64,000 nucleotides of DNA from contig CALUMK010000009.1 in assembly GCA_944321735.1 (NCBI GenBank), positions 28,560-92,559 of the forward strand, read 5' to 3'. Positions 26,986 to 37,856 of the stretch are shown in pieces. The DNA comes from an uncultured Bacteroidales bacterium (GTDB lineage Bacteria; Bacteroidota; Bacteroidia; Bacteroidales; P3). A program made the position numbers and the translations under genes. The notes under the pieces are model-generated. The model saw only the letters and a program-made list of their open reading frames with translations, made no database searches and was not told where the DNA came from. Position 1 is the first letter of the stretch. Each line of letters opens with the position of its first letter.

Positions 26986-29900
26986 TTACCGGGTCAAAAC
27001 AAATTTTACGGTATGCAAAGCGTCAAGCGTTTCAAATACACATATGTAAAGCCCCGATGACAAGCCTTCGATACCAAACGTACGTGTCTCTGCTCCGGCC
27101 GGCAGCCGCAAACCTTCATCCAGCGTCATCACTTTCTGTCCCATTGCGTTGAGCAAGTACAAGTCGCCCTCCATGCCTGCTGGAGCATTGAAAGTCAAGG
27201 TCAAGAGCCCGTGCCCGGCCCTGTTCACCAGCATCATCGAAGATGTGCCATCCGTTTTCTGCGCTTCATTGGCAAACGGAATGGCATCCAGCGAACCTAT
27301 CGGCAGGCGGATATCATCCACCCAGACACGATCTTGGCCAGCCTTATCGGAAATATCCTTTACATAACGCCATTCCAGATTATGCAGACCGCTTTTAACA
27401 GCATATTCCACATATTTCCACCCATTGCTCTCTCCGGCCCAGCGTCCCATCCGGGTACCATCGATATAGAAATGAAGGTAATCCCCCAAAGAGTTGACCG
27501 ATTCCGTCGAAGTATAGTAATAGAATCCCACCTTGTCATCCAAGGCCACATTCACATCTATGCTCAGGCTGCTGGTTTCGCCATCACCGATAGCCGCGCT
27601 GGCCGCGCTGTAAGTGCCATTATGCACCTGGCTTTGGTCGATGATCCAGTCCGATTCGTCAGCCCAGGCCGCAAAACTGAAATCGCCGCTCTCGAAAGTC
27701 TCCACAATGGGTTCGATATACGACTGAACCTCCGTCATCATTTCCCTGCCTTCTGTTTCCGCTGTCAGCTCCAAGGTATATATTGTATACTTCACACCGG
27801 CATCCTTGGCGCTGTAGGCAAAAGAAACCGTCACACTTGAATCTGGTGCCAGGTCTCCCACTTCGACAGGTTCGGCCGGAAGTTCCAGATATGGGGCATC
27901 CGGCGATGTTACCTGCAGGAAAAGATGGCGTGCCGTAGTGCGTCCCTGGTTGGTCAACGAAACCACGCCTGTCACGGTTTCCCCATTGTCAATCACCCCG
28001 TTGGGGGTCGATGATGCCGTGTCTACAATGACAAAACTGGAGACAACCACATCCGGAGCCTGCACGGCCACGAAAAAGGTCCGACTCATGCTCGCTTCGG
28101 GGTCATCATCCATTGTCAGCGTAACAGTATAGGATAGAGTCTGCCTATCGGGCACGGATGGATCCACAAGCAAAAGGAATTCATGAGGTATCTCTATTTC
28201 TTCGCCCAATGCCAAGCCTTTTTCATAGGTATAGCTGCCATTGGCAAAGGACAGGTATTCGCTAGTCGTTGACAAGGCAAGATGAACAGAACCCACCGGT
28301 TCCACGCCTATGTTCTTTACCGTATAGGTGGCCACGCAGGTATCTGCATACGAAACCACCGTGCTTTCCTGGCCGGCACCGTTCAGCAGCGACTGTCCCG
28401 TCACAACCGCGTATTTGGTATCGGGCATCGCAAATTGGATCTCATCGAGCAAAGGCGCATGGTTCTGGGCCGCTACGGCCAACCAAGCCGTCCCTTCTTC
28501 CAGCACCGCATCCGTATTGAGCAGCGCCAAACCGTTCTCATCCGCCATCGTAACCGCCAGCACTTCGGTATCCCGCGAAAGCACCACCCGTGCGTATGGT
28601 TCCGTATTCACCACCATCTCACCGCTGCCTACAACCAAAAGCGTGTCGTATTCAGCTTCCACACGCTGCGGAGCATGGGTGAAAGGCATGAAGGAAGGAT
28701 CTCCGAACACATGGTAAATCTGCCAGTAGTACTCTTCCAAATCCTGAGCCGCCCGTTCAACGGCCATGTTGCCCGCATGAATGTATTCGAAAGCGGTCAG
28801 CGCCCAGTCTTCATAAGGTTCCCCGTGGGTATGGAACAAGACGTCGTTAGCCCCCAACTCCGTGTCTTCATAGGTATGCTCCACACCAGCCATCAACACG
28901 CGGGTATAACCGATAGCCCAGTACACGTCATGGTCGAAGTAGCTGCTATTGGACGTGCCGATATAAGCCACTGCCCCTGCACTGTCTTTCCGTAACAAGG
29001 ACTCGCCAAAGCAGTAAGGCTCATCGAATTGTCCGGTCAGACAGCAATTGCCTACTAGGAATGGGTACTTCCCTTTGTTACGAAGGTTGTTCACATCGTT
29101 GATACTCACTTCCGGATCCGCCCATCCTGCCGCATAACCATGGGCCGTGTAGATTCCGAACGAAAGCCCATCGTTGATATTCTGGATTATGTCTGCCGAG
29201 TGCTGAACCGATTCCGGAGCCAGATAGGCATGGCAGTAACGGTTCAGTGTATCTTTGAAATAATACGTTTGCAGATAGTTGATTGTCGGATTAAGATGGG
29301 AGTCATTAAAACGATAGTCATCTCCTGCAATCAACATTGTGGTATCCATGAAAGACGCCCTGGCCGGGTCGATGTTTTCCATGTCCATAGTCTTGCGCAA
29401 TTGCGGCAAAAGTTCCTCTACAGAAGTGGCTGACATTCGACCGTATTGTACGTCAGGGAAATGATCCCCGGTATATTCGCAAAGATACAAGTCCGAGACG
29501 TGTACGCTTGAGCCATAACTATCCGAATAAGTGTATTCTTTCGCTGGAATCTGTTCTACATCACCGACAAAAAGGATGAAGCTGGGGGCGGGATCGGCGG
29601 CAGACGCATTATCGTAAAGCCCTTGCAGGTAGGCCTTGAGTTCTTCCAGCGAGGACCCGACTTCCGGATCGTCGGTATAAGCTTCTACCACATCGAAACC
29701 TAAACGGGTCTTCCACTTGATGAAATCCTGCAAAGCATCCTTGAACATGGGGTCAGCCACAATCAGATACCGGATAGGACTATTGTATATCTCGGCTTTC
29801 GGGGCATTGCCCTTGCTCCTTGAATCCAAAGGATTGATGACTTCGGATTTCAAGCCATTGAAAAAGGGCGAATAATAACGCTCTTTCTTGGCATGCGTGG

Positions 29901-30588
29901 CCGCCATGTCGGCACCCTTGAATTCAACGTCAAAATCCAGCGTCGTATAGACACGCAACGTATGCGTTGCCGGGTTATACTGGAATGGGCTTACCGTGAG
30001 ACGGCCCAAACGTGTCCCGCGCATCTCGCCCAATGTCTCCACCTGGACCAAATCATTGTCCGCTCCGGAAACAAACCCTCGACCCCCTATGAAGGCATTG
30101 GCTGCGTAGGCATAGGCATCATATTCGAAATCTGGAGCCTCTTTGGCGCTTTTGCTCACCGGCGCTTGGGCCGGATACAACGGGGCCGGATAGCCGGCTT
30201 CACGCAAATCGATATCCTTGTACGCGGTTTTCGTGATGCGGACCACTGGTTCGGCCCCCTGGGGCAATTCAATCAGTTCCACTCTGACTGGAAGCATGGG
30301 AAGACCGACTACGTGGCTGTAGGTGTACCCTTCCATCTGCAACCGGGTAAAGTCCACCGGCAAGCTTGCGTTCTTGGAAACCGGCAGCCGATGGGTGGCG
30401 ATAACCGATAATCCATCTACTTGACCCACCCGGTTCTGAAGGGTCAGAGCTTGCATGTCCGCTCTTTGGAGCTGCAATTGGTTCTCAACTCTGGCTTTGA
30501 GCTTCAACGGCTTGGAGTCTTCTGCCTGGACACATTGCCCTGAGGACAAGATTCCCGCCATAAACAAAGTAAGCAATAGCGTTCTCAT
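26986..30588 (-). CDS. gingipain-like C25 cysteine peptidase, T9SS substrate
   Basis: 1200 residues. Signal peptide about 1-22. A propeptide-like region runs to about 260 (VDFTRLQMEGYTYSHVVGLPMLPVRVELIELP, as in gingipain profragments). The C25 catalytic domain covers about 270-640: YLIVADPMFKDALQDFIKWKTRLGFDVVEAYT, FILFVGDVEQIP, then the catalytic histidine in YTAHGYAAGW (about 479) and cysteine in VGNCCLTGQF (about 513). Ig-like and CARDB-like domains and a lectin-like segment follow, and a T9SS-type C-terminal domain (LYLLNAMGQKVMTL, SSGLYICVFE). It is expected to be a secreted, surface-attached protease. The specificity pocket is not readable, so it should not be called Arg- or Lys-specific. 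Confidence 0.92.
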   Translation of the reverse strand: MRTLLLTLFMAGILSSGQCVQAEDSKPLKLKARVENQLQLQRADMQALTLQNRVGQVDGLSVIATHRLPVSKNASLPVDFTRLQMEGYTYSHVVGLPMLPVRVELIELPQGAEPVVRITKTAYKDIDLREAGYPAPLYPAQAPVSKSAKEAPDFEYDAYAYAANAFIGGRGFVSGADNDLVQVETLGEMRGTRLGRLTVSPFQYNPATHTLRVYTTLDFDVEFKGADMAATHAKKERYYSPFFNGLKSEVINPLDSRSKGNAPKAEIYNSPIRYLIVADPMFKDALQDFIKWKTRLGFDVVEAYTDDPEVGSSLEELKAYLQGLYDNASAADPAPSFILFVGDVEQIPAKEYTYSDSYGSSVHVSDLYLCEYTGDHFPDVQYGRMSATSVEELLPQLRKTMDMENIDPARASFMDTTMLIAGDDYRFNDSHLNPTINYLQTYYFKDTLNRYCHAYLAPESVQHSADIIQNINDGLSFGIYTAHGYAAGWADPEVSINDVNNLRNKGKYPFLVGNCCLTGQFDEPYCFGESLLRKDSAGAVAYIGTSNSSYFDHDVYWAIGYTRVLMAGVEHTYEDTELGANDVLFHTHGEPYEDWALTAFEYIHAGNMAVERAAQDLEEYYWQIYHVFGDPSFMPFTHAPQRVEAEYDTLLVVGSGEMVVNTEPYARVVLSRDTEVLAVTMADENGLALLNTDAVLEEGTAWLAVAAQNHAPLLDEIQFAMPDTKYAVVTGQSLLNGAGQESTVVSYADTCVATYTVKNIGVEPVGSVHLALSTTSEYLSFANGSYTYEKGLALGEEIEIPHEFLLLVDPSVPDRQTLSYTVTLTMDDDPEASMSRTFFVAVQAPDVVVSSFVIVDTASSTPNGVIDNGETVTGVVSLTNQGRTTARHLFLQVTSPDAPYLELPAEPVEVGDLAPDSSVTVSFAYSAKDAGVKYTIYTLELTAETEGREMMTEVQSYIEPIVETFESGDFSFAAWADESDWIIDQSQVHNGTYSAASAAIGDGETSSLSIDVNVALDDKVGFYYYTSTESVNSLGDYLHFYIDGTRMGRWAGESNGWKYVEYAVKSGLHNLEWRYVKDISDKAGQDRVWVDDIRLPIGSLDAIPFANEAQKTDGTSSMMLVNRAGHGLLTLTFNAPAGMEGDLYLLNAMGQKVMTLDEGLRLPAGAETRTFGIEGLSSGLYICVFETLDALHTVKFVLTR

Positions 30589-30714
30589 CTTCTTTTCATT
30601 TGGTATATTATATCGTATGTCTCATTTCCTGTTTTCCATCGCCCGAACGGAAAGCAAGCTGCGAATATATGAAAAATGTTGTTTTTAGAACACGAAGCAA
30701 AGGCAAACACGGCC

Positions 30715-32208
30715 TCAAAACGACAAAAACTCTTCTGATAACCCAATAACCAAAGCTTTCCGTTCCCCCTCTCCAGAGAAATCCACCTTATACCGATCGT
30801 CAATCCGGTAACCAGCCACCCAGACAATATCTTCGCCCGAACACAACAACCAGACCGACTCTTTCTGCACACGGCTCAGCTTCAAATCGGAAAAAAAATC
30901 ACTCAATTTTTTGAAACCTTTCATTCCCAACGGCTTGAATCTGTCGCCTGACTGCCAATGCCGCCAATGTAAAGGGAACTGTAGCTTGGCGTATGCCAAA
31001 CAGGCCGTTTTCGGATCCGTATTCAATTCGTTTTTCGATCCGATGCACTTAATTTCCCAGACACATTCCGGCCCCGGTTCCCCTTTCAGCCATTCATCCG
31101 GAATCGAGACAAAAGGGCACCGGCATTCCCTCGTCACTTGCGGCAGGTCCTCGGCAGAGGCTTCTTCCAATGCCACCCACCGCCAAGCTTGCGGCTCCCG
31201 CACCAATACCCCCGAATTATCGGAATTCTCAAAAATCCTGCCTGAAATTCCATTCTGCTCGTTTTGCAGAATCTGGGCTATCTGCGACCGATTGAACGAT
31301 TTCTCCCGTAAATACAATTCCCCAAACAAAGCCTTGTGCGGCCCCAAAGTGGCCAGATGATCCAAGGGCAGAAGTTCCTGCTTTCCAACATGCAACGTCT
31401 GCAAAACCGGATTCAAGCCCATCTTCACCAACGCCTTCATGGGCAGAAAAGACATGACGGGCACAACCACCTTTTGTTTCTGTACCGCAAACCAGTCGTC
31501 AACCAAGGCATCAACCGCCCGAAACGTCTCCATGCTCTGCGTAATCTTGCGTACCGCTCCTGGCTGCACGGAGTCTATAAACGGCAAGAGAGATAACCGA
31601 ATCCGGTTGCGCAAATATACTTGCTCCCGGTTGGTGCTGTCTTCCACAAAAGCGAGCGACTGTTCCTGAGCGTATGCCATGATTTCAGCCCTGCGGGCAA
31701 AGAGCAATGGCCGTAGATAGACATGCCCTTTCGACATCGATCGCGGCAACATCCCCCTCAGGCCCTTAACCCCGCTTCCCCGAAAAAGATTGATGAAAAA
31801 AGTTTCCGCATTATCGTCCGCATGATGTGCCAAAAGACAGGCATCCCAGCCATCGGCTTCCATCAGTTCCGCAAAATAGGCATAGCGCAAGTCCCGCGCC
31901 GCCATCTCGATAGAAATTTTATGGGCTTTCGCATACCTCTCGGTGTCGAACGACTTCACATACAATCGAGAGCCGGATAATCCCGCCCATCCGCGCACAA
32001 AAGCCTCATCCCTTTCCGACTCCTCGCCCCGCAAATGGAAATTGCAATGAACCCAAGCGGTTTCCACATCCGGATGCAAGCGCCGGTAACGTCCCATCAG
32101 ATGAGTCAAAACCACCGAATCCACCCCTCCGCTTACAGCAAGGAGCAGCCTCTTGCATCCAGCAAAAAGCCGCTCCTTCTCTATATACGCTGCAAAATCC
32201 TTATACAT
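30715..32208 (-). CDS. tilS: tRNA(Ile)-lysidine synthase
   Basis: 497 residues. It modifies C34 of the CAU-anticodon isoleucine tRNA to lysidine with ATP and lysine, and is essential. The PP-loop SGGVDSVVLTHLM lies at about 25-37. The usual WVHCNFHLRGEESERDEAFV, ARDLRYAYF, AHHADDNAETFFINLFRGSGVKGLRGM and FVEDSTN blocks are present. The C-terminal substrate-binding domain (WQSGDRFKPLGMKGFKKLSDFF) is complete. It is separated from the C25 peptidase gene by 126 bases, and a palindromic repeat lies upstream. Confidence 0.95.
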   Translation of the reverse strand: MYKDFAAYIEKERLFAGCKRLLLAVSGGVDSVVLTHLMGRYRRLHPDVETAWVHCNFHLRGEESERDEAFVRGWAGLSGSRLYVKSFDTERYAKAHKISIEMAARDLRYAYFAELMEADGWDACLLAHHADDNAETFFINLFRGSGVKGLRGMLPRSMSKGHVYLRPLLFARRAEIMAYAQEQSLAFVEDSTNREQVYLRNRIRLSLLPFIDSVQPGAVRKITQSMETFRAVDALVDDWFAVQKQKVVVPVMSFLPMKALVKMGLNPVLQTLHVGKQELLPLDHLATLGPHKALFGELYLREKSFNRSQIAQILQNEQNGISGRIFENSDNSGVLVREPQAWRWVALEEASAEDLPQVTRECRCPFVSIPDEWLKGEPGPECVWEIKCIGSKNELNTDPKTACLAYAKLQFPLHWRHWQSGDRFKPLGMKGFKKLSDFFSDLKLSRVQKESVWLLCSGEDIVWVAGYRIDDRYKVDFSGEGERKALVIGLSEEFLSF

Positions 32209-32248
32209 CCTCCGTATTTTAAACCAACCTAAACATCTCCTGATCCGA

Positions 32249-32326
32249 CGTGTCAGAATGGGGAAGATGCAAGGCCGCCGAGTCCGAGACCCGATGGCAA
32301 CGCCGCAGATTGCCCATTATCACACG
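32249..32326. repeat. interspersed palindromic repeat, copy 2
   Basis: A shorter, inverted relative of 13989-14115. It contains TGTCAGAATGGGGAAGATGC and CAACGCCGCAGATTGCCCAT, which match the complement of copy 1 almost base for base, while the middle has been replaced by a short GC-rich stretch. The ends pair with three mismatches. It sits between infB and tilS. Confidence 0.7.
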
Positions 32327-32331
32327 CCGAA

Positions 32332-35300
32332 TTACAGAGTCCGTTTAATCTCAACCTGGTCGTAGCCCTCAATGATATCCCCCACCTTCACATCGTTGAA
32401 ATTCTTCACATTCAAACCGCAATCCTGGCCGACAACCACCTCCTTCACATCATCCTTGAAACGGCGCAACGAACCCAGTTCACCTGTATAGACCACAATA
32501 CCGTCGCGAATGATACGGATTTTGGTATTCCGGCTCAGACGGCCGTCCAGCACGATACATCCTGCAATCGTACCCACCTTGCTGATCTTGAACACTTCCC
32601 GAACCTCCAGATTCGCCACAATCTTTTCTTGGATTACCGGTGAAAGCATACCCTCGATAGCATCCTTGATCTCGTTTATCGCATCGTAGATGATAGAGTA
32701 CAGACGGATATCGATCTGCTCGCTTTCGGCCAGTTTCCGAGCCGCCATGGAAGGCCGGACTTGGAAACCGATGATGATGGCTTCCGAAGCCGATGCCAGC
32801 AAAACGTCGCTCTCGGTAATCTGCCCCACCGACTTGTGAATCACATTCACTTGGACTTCCGGCGTGGAAAGCTTCAGCAAAGAATCCGACAGCGCTTCCA
32901 CCGAACCGTCCACATCCGCCTTGACAATGATATTGAGCTCTTTGAAATCTCCAATAGCGATACGGCGTCCGATTTCGTCCAAAGTGATATGCTTCTGCGC
33001 CCGCAAACCTTGTTCGCGCTGCAATTGCTGGCGACGGTTGGCTATTTCCTTGGCCTCCTTCTCATCGGCCATCACATTGAACACATCCCCCGGCTGAGGA
33101 GCCCCGTTCAGACCCAGCAACAGCACAGGCTGCGAGGGACCAGCCGACTTCATCGATTGGTTACGCTCGTTGTACATCGCCTTGACACGCCCGTAGGTAT
33201 AACCGGCCAAAATGAAGTCTCCAACCCGGATTGTCCCATCCTGAACCAGAATCTTGGCCACATAGCCCCGGCCTTTGTCCAACGAAGATTCAATCACCGT
33301 ACCCTTGCCTCGGCGTTCCGGGTGCGCTTTAAGATCCAAGAGCTCGGCTTCGAGCAATACCTTTTCGAGCAATGCCTCCACACCGATACCTTTCTTTGCC
33401 GAAATATCCTGACTTTGGTACTTCCCACCCCAGTCTTCCACCAACAAATTCATCTCCGCCAGTTCCGACTTGATCCGCTCCGGATCCGCGCCCGGCTTGT
33501 CAATCTTGTTAATCGCAAACACGATAGGAACACCAGCAGCCTGGGCATGGTTAATCGCTTCCACGGTCTGCGGCATCACTTTGTCATCGGCCGCCACCAC
33601 GATAATGGCAATATCGGTGATCTTGGCACCACGGGCACGCATAGCCGTAAAAGCCTCATGACCGGGCGTATCCAGGAATGTGATTTTCCTGCCATCCTCC
33701 AATTCCACTTCGTAAGCCCCGATATGCTGGGTAATACCTCCCGCTTCCCCTGCAATCACATTGGTTTTACGGATATAGTCCAGCAAAGAAGTCTTACCGT
33801 GATCCACGTGCCCCATCACCGTTACAATCGGCGTTCTCGGAACAGCTTCGCCCAGTTCTTCTTCCTCATCCTGGCTTTCCAGTTCATGAATCACATCGGC
33901 ATCCACAAATTCCACCTTGAACCCGTACTCTTCTGCCAAAAGCGAAATCGGCTCGGCACTCAGACGCTGATTGATGGAAACGAACAAGCCCAACGACATG
34001 CAGGTGGCGATAATCTGGTTCACCGGCACGTTCATCATCGTAGCCAATTCGTTGACTGTAACAAACTCGGTCACTTTCAAAACCTTCCTGTCCTGCATCT
34101 CCTGCGCCATCTCAGCCTCCATATGCTGGCTAATCATCTGCCGTTTTTCACGACGATGCTTGGAAGTCTTCGATTTGCCAAGAGGTGACAAACGAGCCAA
34201 GGTTTCCTTAATCTGCTTTTCAATTTCCTGATCATCCACCGGCATCTGCGGAGCAGGCGGCACACGACGATCGTTTTTCTTGTTCTTGGGCTTGTTGGCA
34301 TTGGGACCTTGCCCTTGCTGCCCGCCAGGCTGCTGCCCTTTGGGTTTGTCATTATTGTTCTTGAACAGATTGTCCAAACCCGCTCGACCGCCCACATGGG
34401 GAGCCTGCTCATCCTTGATTCTCTTTCGCCGTTTTTTGTTGAATGAACCCGGCACATCCTTCGAAGAAGCCACCGGTTTGGGCTTCCTCTCAAACTGGGA
34501 CAAATCCACTTTCTGCCCTGTCAACACCGGTCCTGCCAACTTCACATATTCGGTCTTGACAAAATTATCTTCTTTGGGCGGCTCCGGTTTAGCGGCAGGT
34601 TCCGGCTGCGGTTCCGGTTCCACAATCTGAGGCCGTTCAATCTTATCCGGTTTCACCGCTTTGCCCTGTTGTGCCAATTTCAAAGTCTTGGCATCCATTG
34701 TCGAGACAATCTTCGGACCGGCAATATGCGACAAGCCCTTTCCGAAAATATTTTCCGCCGGTTTCTCCTTGGATTCCTTCGCCGGCTCGTGCTTTTTCGT
34801 TTCCTCTTCGGAATCCGTTTTCAATCCTGCATCTGCCTTAGGTTTCTCCAATGCATTTTCGTTTGCCTTGACCGAATCCATGGTCTTCGTCTCATCCGGA
34901 TTTCCATCTTTCTCCGTTCGAGAACCCGGCTCATCTTTCTTTTCTGAAACCGGTTCAGATTCCGGCACAGCAACCTCCTTTGGCTCAGGTTTGTCCTCTT
35001 TTGACTCAGGCACTGGCTCAATCCCAGGGGCTACAGAGGCTGTTTCCCCCGTTTTTTCTTCCTTCTCGACAGGTTTCGACTCCCCTGCCGTCTTTACCAC
35101 CGGCAGACCCGGTCCCTCGACTTGGGGCTTATCAGCTTTAACAGAATTTTCTACAGTTTCCGCTCCCTCCGCTTCCTTCTCCAATGAAACTTCGACATGC
35201 AAAGGCTTCTCCTCTTCCGCCCCTTGAACAGGCGCAGCCTTTTGAAGCGGAGACTCCGGCTTCCTTTCCTGAAAATCCGGATCTTCTACAGAAACATCTT

Positions 35301-35592
35301 CCGGAACCGCAACAACCTTCACCGTCTCTTTGAGAGGTTCTTTGGGCATTGCAGCTGGCTTTTCTTTCTTTGGAACAGTTTCCAAGGTAAGTTCCTGAGC
35401 CTTTTCCGAAATCACCTTATCCGACTGGAACTCCTTCAGTACCATGGTGTACTGCTCCCCTGTCAGCTTCGTATTCGGATTGGAATCCACTGTATGGCCT
35501 TTTTTGCCCAGGAACTCCACAATCGTCGAAACCGAAACATTTACTTCTTTGGCGGCTTTGGAAAGCCTTACCGGTTTTACTTCTTCTGCCAT
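32332..35592 (-). CDS. infB: translation initiation factor IF-2
   Basis: About 1086 residues from the ATG at 35592 ([32 protein letters not shown]). An upstream ATG at 35628 would add 12 residues ([11 protein letters not shown]). The N-terminal IF2_N helix domain is followed by a long Pro/Glu/Lys-rich linker (about 80-500) typical of Bacteroidota. Next come a second IF2_N-like region ([21 protein letters not shown]) and the G domain with GHVDHGKT (about 595), DTPGHEAF and NKIDKPGAD (about 695). Domains II-IV end in [12 protein letters not shown]. It delivers initiator tRNA to the 30S subunit. The third gene of rimP-nusA-infB. Confidence 0.96.
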   Translation of the reverse strand: MAEEVKPVRLSKAAKEVNVSVSTIVEFLGKKGHTVDSNPNTKLTGEQYTMVLKEFQSDKVISEKAQELTLETVPKKEKPAAMPKEPLKETVKVVAVPEDVSVEDPDFQERKPESPLQKAAPVQGAEEEKPLHVEVSLEKEAEGAETVENSVKADKPQVEGPGLPVVKTAGESKPVEKEEKTGETASVAPGIEPVPESKEDKPEPKEVAVPESEPVSEKKDEPGSRTEKDGNPDETKTMDSVKANENALEKPKADAGLKTDSEEETKKHEPAKESKEKPAENIFGKGLSHIAGPKIVSTMDAKTLKLAQQGKAVKPDKIERPQIVEPEPQPEPAAKPEPPKEDNFVKTEYVKLAGPVLTGQKVDLSQFERKPKPVASSKDVPGSFNKKRRKRIKDEQAPHVGGRAGLDNLFKNNNDKPKGQQPGGQQGQGPNANKPKNKKNDRRVPPAPQMPVDDQEIEKQIKETLARLSPLGKSKTSKHRREKRQMISQHMEAEMAQEMQDRKVLKVTEFVTVNELATMMNVPVNQIIATCMSLGLFVSINQRLSAEPISLLAEEYGFKVEFVDADVIHELESQDEEEELGEAVPRTPIVTVMGHVDHGKTSLLDYIRKTNVIAGEAGGITQHIGAYEVELEDGRKITFLDTPGHEAFTAMRARGAKITDIAIIVVAADDKVMPQTVEAINHAQAAGVPIVFAINKIDKPGADPERIKSELAEMNLLVEDWGGKYQSQDISAKKGIGVEALLEKVLLEAELLDLKAHPERRGKGTVIESSLDKGRGYVAKILVQDGTIRVGDFILAGYTYGRVKAMYNERNQSMKSAGPSQPVLLLGLNGAPQPGDVFNVMADEKEAKEIANRRQQLQREQGLRAQKHITLDEIGRRIAIGDFKELNIIVKADVDGSVEALSDSLLKLSTPEVQVNVIHKSVGQITESDVLLASASEAIIIGFQVRPSMAARKLAESEQIDIRLYSIIYDAINEIKDAIEGMLSPVIQEKIVANLEVREVFKISKVGTIAGCIVLDGRLSRNTKIRIIRDGIVVYTGELGSLRRFKDDVKEVVVGQDCGLNVKNFNDVKVGDIIEGYDQVEIKRTL

Positions 35593-35684
35593 TAATCTTC
35601 TTATTCTGTTTTCTTTGCTTTCACTCAAATTCTCAAGACAACCTGCTGTTCCTCCTAAAACTCCCCATTCGACCCTATCCGCGG

Positions 35685-36926
35685 CTAATCTTCAAATTCC
35701 GCTTCCAGTATCCTTCTCACTTCAGCAATCGTCTCTTCTTCCAAATCGGTACGCTTGGCCAACTCTTCCGGATCAATCGCCAGGACATCCTTTGCCGTGT
35801 CGCAACCGATACCCTTGAGCTGGTCGATAATCCACTGGTCGATTTCATCTCTGAATTCCTGCAAATCCACATCTTCCTCCTCATCATTCGCATTTTCGCG
35901 GAACACTTCTATCTCGTAACCCGAAATGCGCCCTGCCAGCTTGATATTGTATCCTCCCTTGCCGATAGCCAAAGATACCTGATCCGACTTCATATACACC
36001 TCAGCCGTCTTGTTTTCCTCATCAATCTTAATGGATGTAATCTTTGCCGGACTCAAAGCACGGGTAATCAACAGTTCTGGATTATTCGTCCAATTAATCA
36101 CATCGATGTTCTCATTGCGCAATTCGCGTACGATTCCATGGATACGGGCTCCTTTCATCCCGACACAAGCTCCTACGGGATCTATCCGGTCGTCATAGGA
36201 TTCCACCGCCACTTTCGCCCTTTCACCTGGTTCGCGCTCAATCCGCTTAATGGTAATCAAGCCATCAAAGATCTCGGGAACCTCCTGCTCGAACAAACGT
36301 TCCAAGAAAATCGGGGAAGTACGCGACAGCACAATCACTGGCGCATTATTCCGGACATCCACCTTAAGAACCACAGCCCTCAAAGTATCTCCTTTGCGAT
36401 AAAAATCAGCCGGAATCTGCTCGCTTTTGGGCAGAACCAATTCCACACCCGCGTCATCCAGAACCAGAATTTCCCTCTTCCAAACCTGATATACTTCTCC
36501 GGTTATAATTTCCCCAATCCTTTCTTTGTAACGCTTATAGATAATATTGTGTTCGTAATCCTGTACTTTAGAAATAAGGTTCTGACGGATGGAAAGAATT
36601 TCCCGACGACCGAAATCCGTGATGCGCACAGCTTCGGACACCTCCTCCCCGACTTCGAAATCCGGTTCAATCTTAATCGCTTCCGAATAAGGAATCTCCA
36701 GACTGGGATCTTTCAACTCGCTATCTTCCACAATCAGCCGATTCCTCCAGATTTCCAAATCCCCCTTGTCGATATTGACAATAATGTCTATATTGGCATC
36801 TGTACCGTATTTCTTAATCAGCATAGCCCTGAAAACATCTTCCAAGATACGCATCATCGTTTCACGATCAATGTTTTTCAGGTCTTTAAATTCGGAAAAA
36901 CTTTCTACCAAATTCAGATTTTCCAT
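35685..36926 (-). CDS. nusA: transcription termination/antitermination factor NusA
   Basis: 413 residues. It binds RNA polymerase and modulates pausing, termination and antitermination. The N-terminal domain (about 1-130) is followed by an S1 domain ([22 protein letters not shown], about 135-200), KH1 ([21 protein letters not shown], about 250) and KH2 ([22 protein letters not shown], about 325). The C-terminal acidic helical repeat is short ([21 protein letters not shown]). Located between rimP and infB, the standard order. Confidence 0.96.
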   Translation of the reverse strand: MENLNLVESFSEFKDLKNIDRETMMRILEDVFRAMLIKKYGTDANIDIIVNIDKGDLEIWRNRLIVEDSELKDPSLEIPYSEAIKIEPDFEVGEEVSEAVRITDFGRREILSIRQNLISKVQDYEHNIIYKRYKERIGEIITGEVYQVWKREILVLDDAGVELVLPKSEQIPADFYRKGDTLRAVVLKVDVRNNAPVIVLSRTSPIFLERLFEQEVPEIFDGLITIKRIEREPGERAKVAVESYDDRIDPVGACVGMKGARIHGIVRELRNENIDVINWTNNPELLITRALSPAKITSIKIDEENKTAEVYMKSDQVSLAIGKGGYNIKLAGRISGYEIEVFRENANDEEEDVDLQEFRDEIDQWIIDQLKGIGCDTAKDVLAIDPEELAKRTDLEEETIAEVRRILEAEFED

Positions 36927-36947
36927 CTCCGTGTTATTGTTATCTTG

Positions 36948-37421
36948 TTATTTGAATGAAATTACCACTTTTGTCTCTTTCACTTCGGCATAGGGGAAAC
37001 TCCTCGATACCGCTTCTCCCTCAGGGGCTTTCTTCCCTTTTTTCTTGGATGGAGAAACCTTCAAGAGGAATCCGTCCTCATCGGCATCCTCGATAATGCC
37101 TTTCAAGTTCTCGCCCCCAGCAGTCACCACCTTGACTTCCTTGCCTTTATTTTTCTTATACTGCGCCGGAATCCGCAACGGCTGATCCAAACCGGCCGAA
37201 GACACGGTCAGTTCGAAATCTTCCTCATCCCGATTCAACTTCGATTCGATGTAACGGCTAACCTCCACGCAATCATCTATATTCACCCCCTGCATCCCGT
37301 CTATGTAAATCTTTATCTCGCTCTTGGGTGAAATTGAAACGCTTACAGGGAACAATCCAGCATCAGGCCGTTCACGCAAAGCCTCTTGCAACAGTTCCTG
37401 TATTCTTTGCTTGTTTATCAT
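36948..37421 (-). CDS. rimP: ribosome maturation factor RimP
   Basis: 157 residues. It helps late 30S assembly. It has SPKSEIKIYIDGMQGVNIDDCVEVSRYIESKLNRDEEDFELTVSSAGLDQPLRIPAQYKKNKGKEV, the RimP core with VSSAGLDxPL (about 80), then an SH3-like C-terminal domain (GIIEDADEDGFLLKV). First gene of rimP-nusA-infB; the gap to nusA is 21 bases. Confidence 0.95.
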   Translation of the reverse strand: MINKQRIQELLQEALRERPDAGLFPVSVSISPKSEIKIYIDGMQGVNIDDCVEVSRYIESKLNRDEEDFELTVSSAGLDQPLRIPAQYKKNKGKEVKVVTAGGENLKGIIEDADEDGFLLKVSPSKKKGKKAPEGEAVSRSFPYAEVKETKVVISFK

Positions 37422-37565
37422 ATGTCTATCTGTCTATAGGCAACTTTATCCCCTCTTTCCTTGCAAATACCCGCATCCAGAATGATACCAGAAAGCAACA
37501 AAAAAGGGGCTTGACCCGCCCCCCAATCCTCCAATCCGCCTCTTCCTTTCTCCTAAAAACCGCGG

Positions 37566-37573
37566 CAAAAATA
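37566..37573 (-). promoter_or_regulatory. -7 box of rimP-nusA-infB
   Basis: Minus-strand TATTTTTG, a perfect TAnnTTTG, about 145 bases before the rimP start. Confidence 0.5.
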
Positions 37574-37636
37574 GTATTTTTTTCGATACACATCGATATT
37601 TTTCAAAAAAAATCCACCCCATCTCGCAAATATTGT

Positions 37637-37644
37637 TACCTTTG
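37637..37644 (+). promoter_or_regulatory. -7 box of the DUF6057 gene
   Basis: TACCTTTG, a perfect TAnnTTTG. The predicted leader to 37857 is about 205 bases. Confidence 0.5.
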
Positions 37645-37856
37645 CGCAGTTTCCGGTAAAGTTAACTGATGTTTAATCAAAATATTGGCTTTAACGAATA
37701 GCAAACAAACCCATTACAGACAGGACATAGAACCATATCTCATCCGTTGAATGATTTGCTGTTCCCCGACATTCCGCACCAATGTCTTGCAGGCCAGATT
37801 CGGCTTCAAGATAAAAGGCAGACACAGGCAACTTATTTTGACCCGCAAAAACATGC

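Larger units (their letters stand above)
37422..37856. other. divergent intergenic region of rimP and the DUF6057 gene
   Basis: 435 bases. It contains a minus-strand -7 box for rimP (37566) and a plus-strand one for the DUF6057 gene (37637), both with long leaders (about 140 and 205 bases). I see no gene or strong hairpin in either leader. A GGGGC...GCCCC dyad lies near 37505. Confidence 0.5.

Noticed and set aside
26986-30588. Calling the C25 peptidase an Arg- or Lys-gingipain
   Set aside because: The catalytic pair is visible but the specificity pocket cannot be read with confidence, and the domain order differs from Kgp and RgpA.
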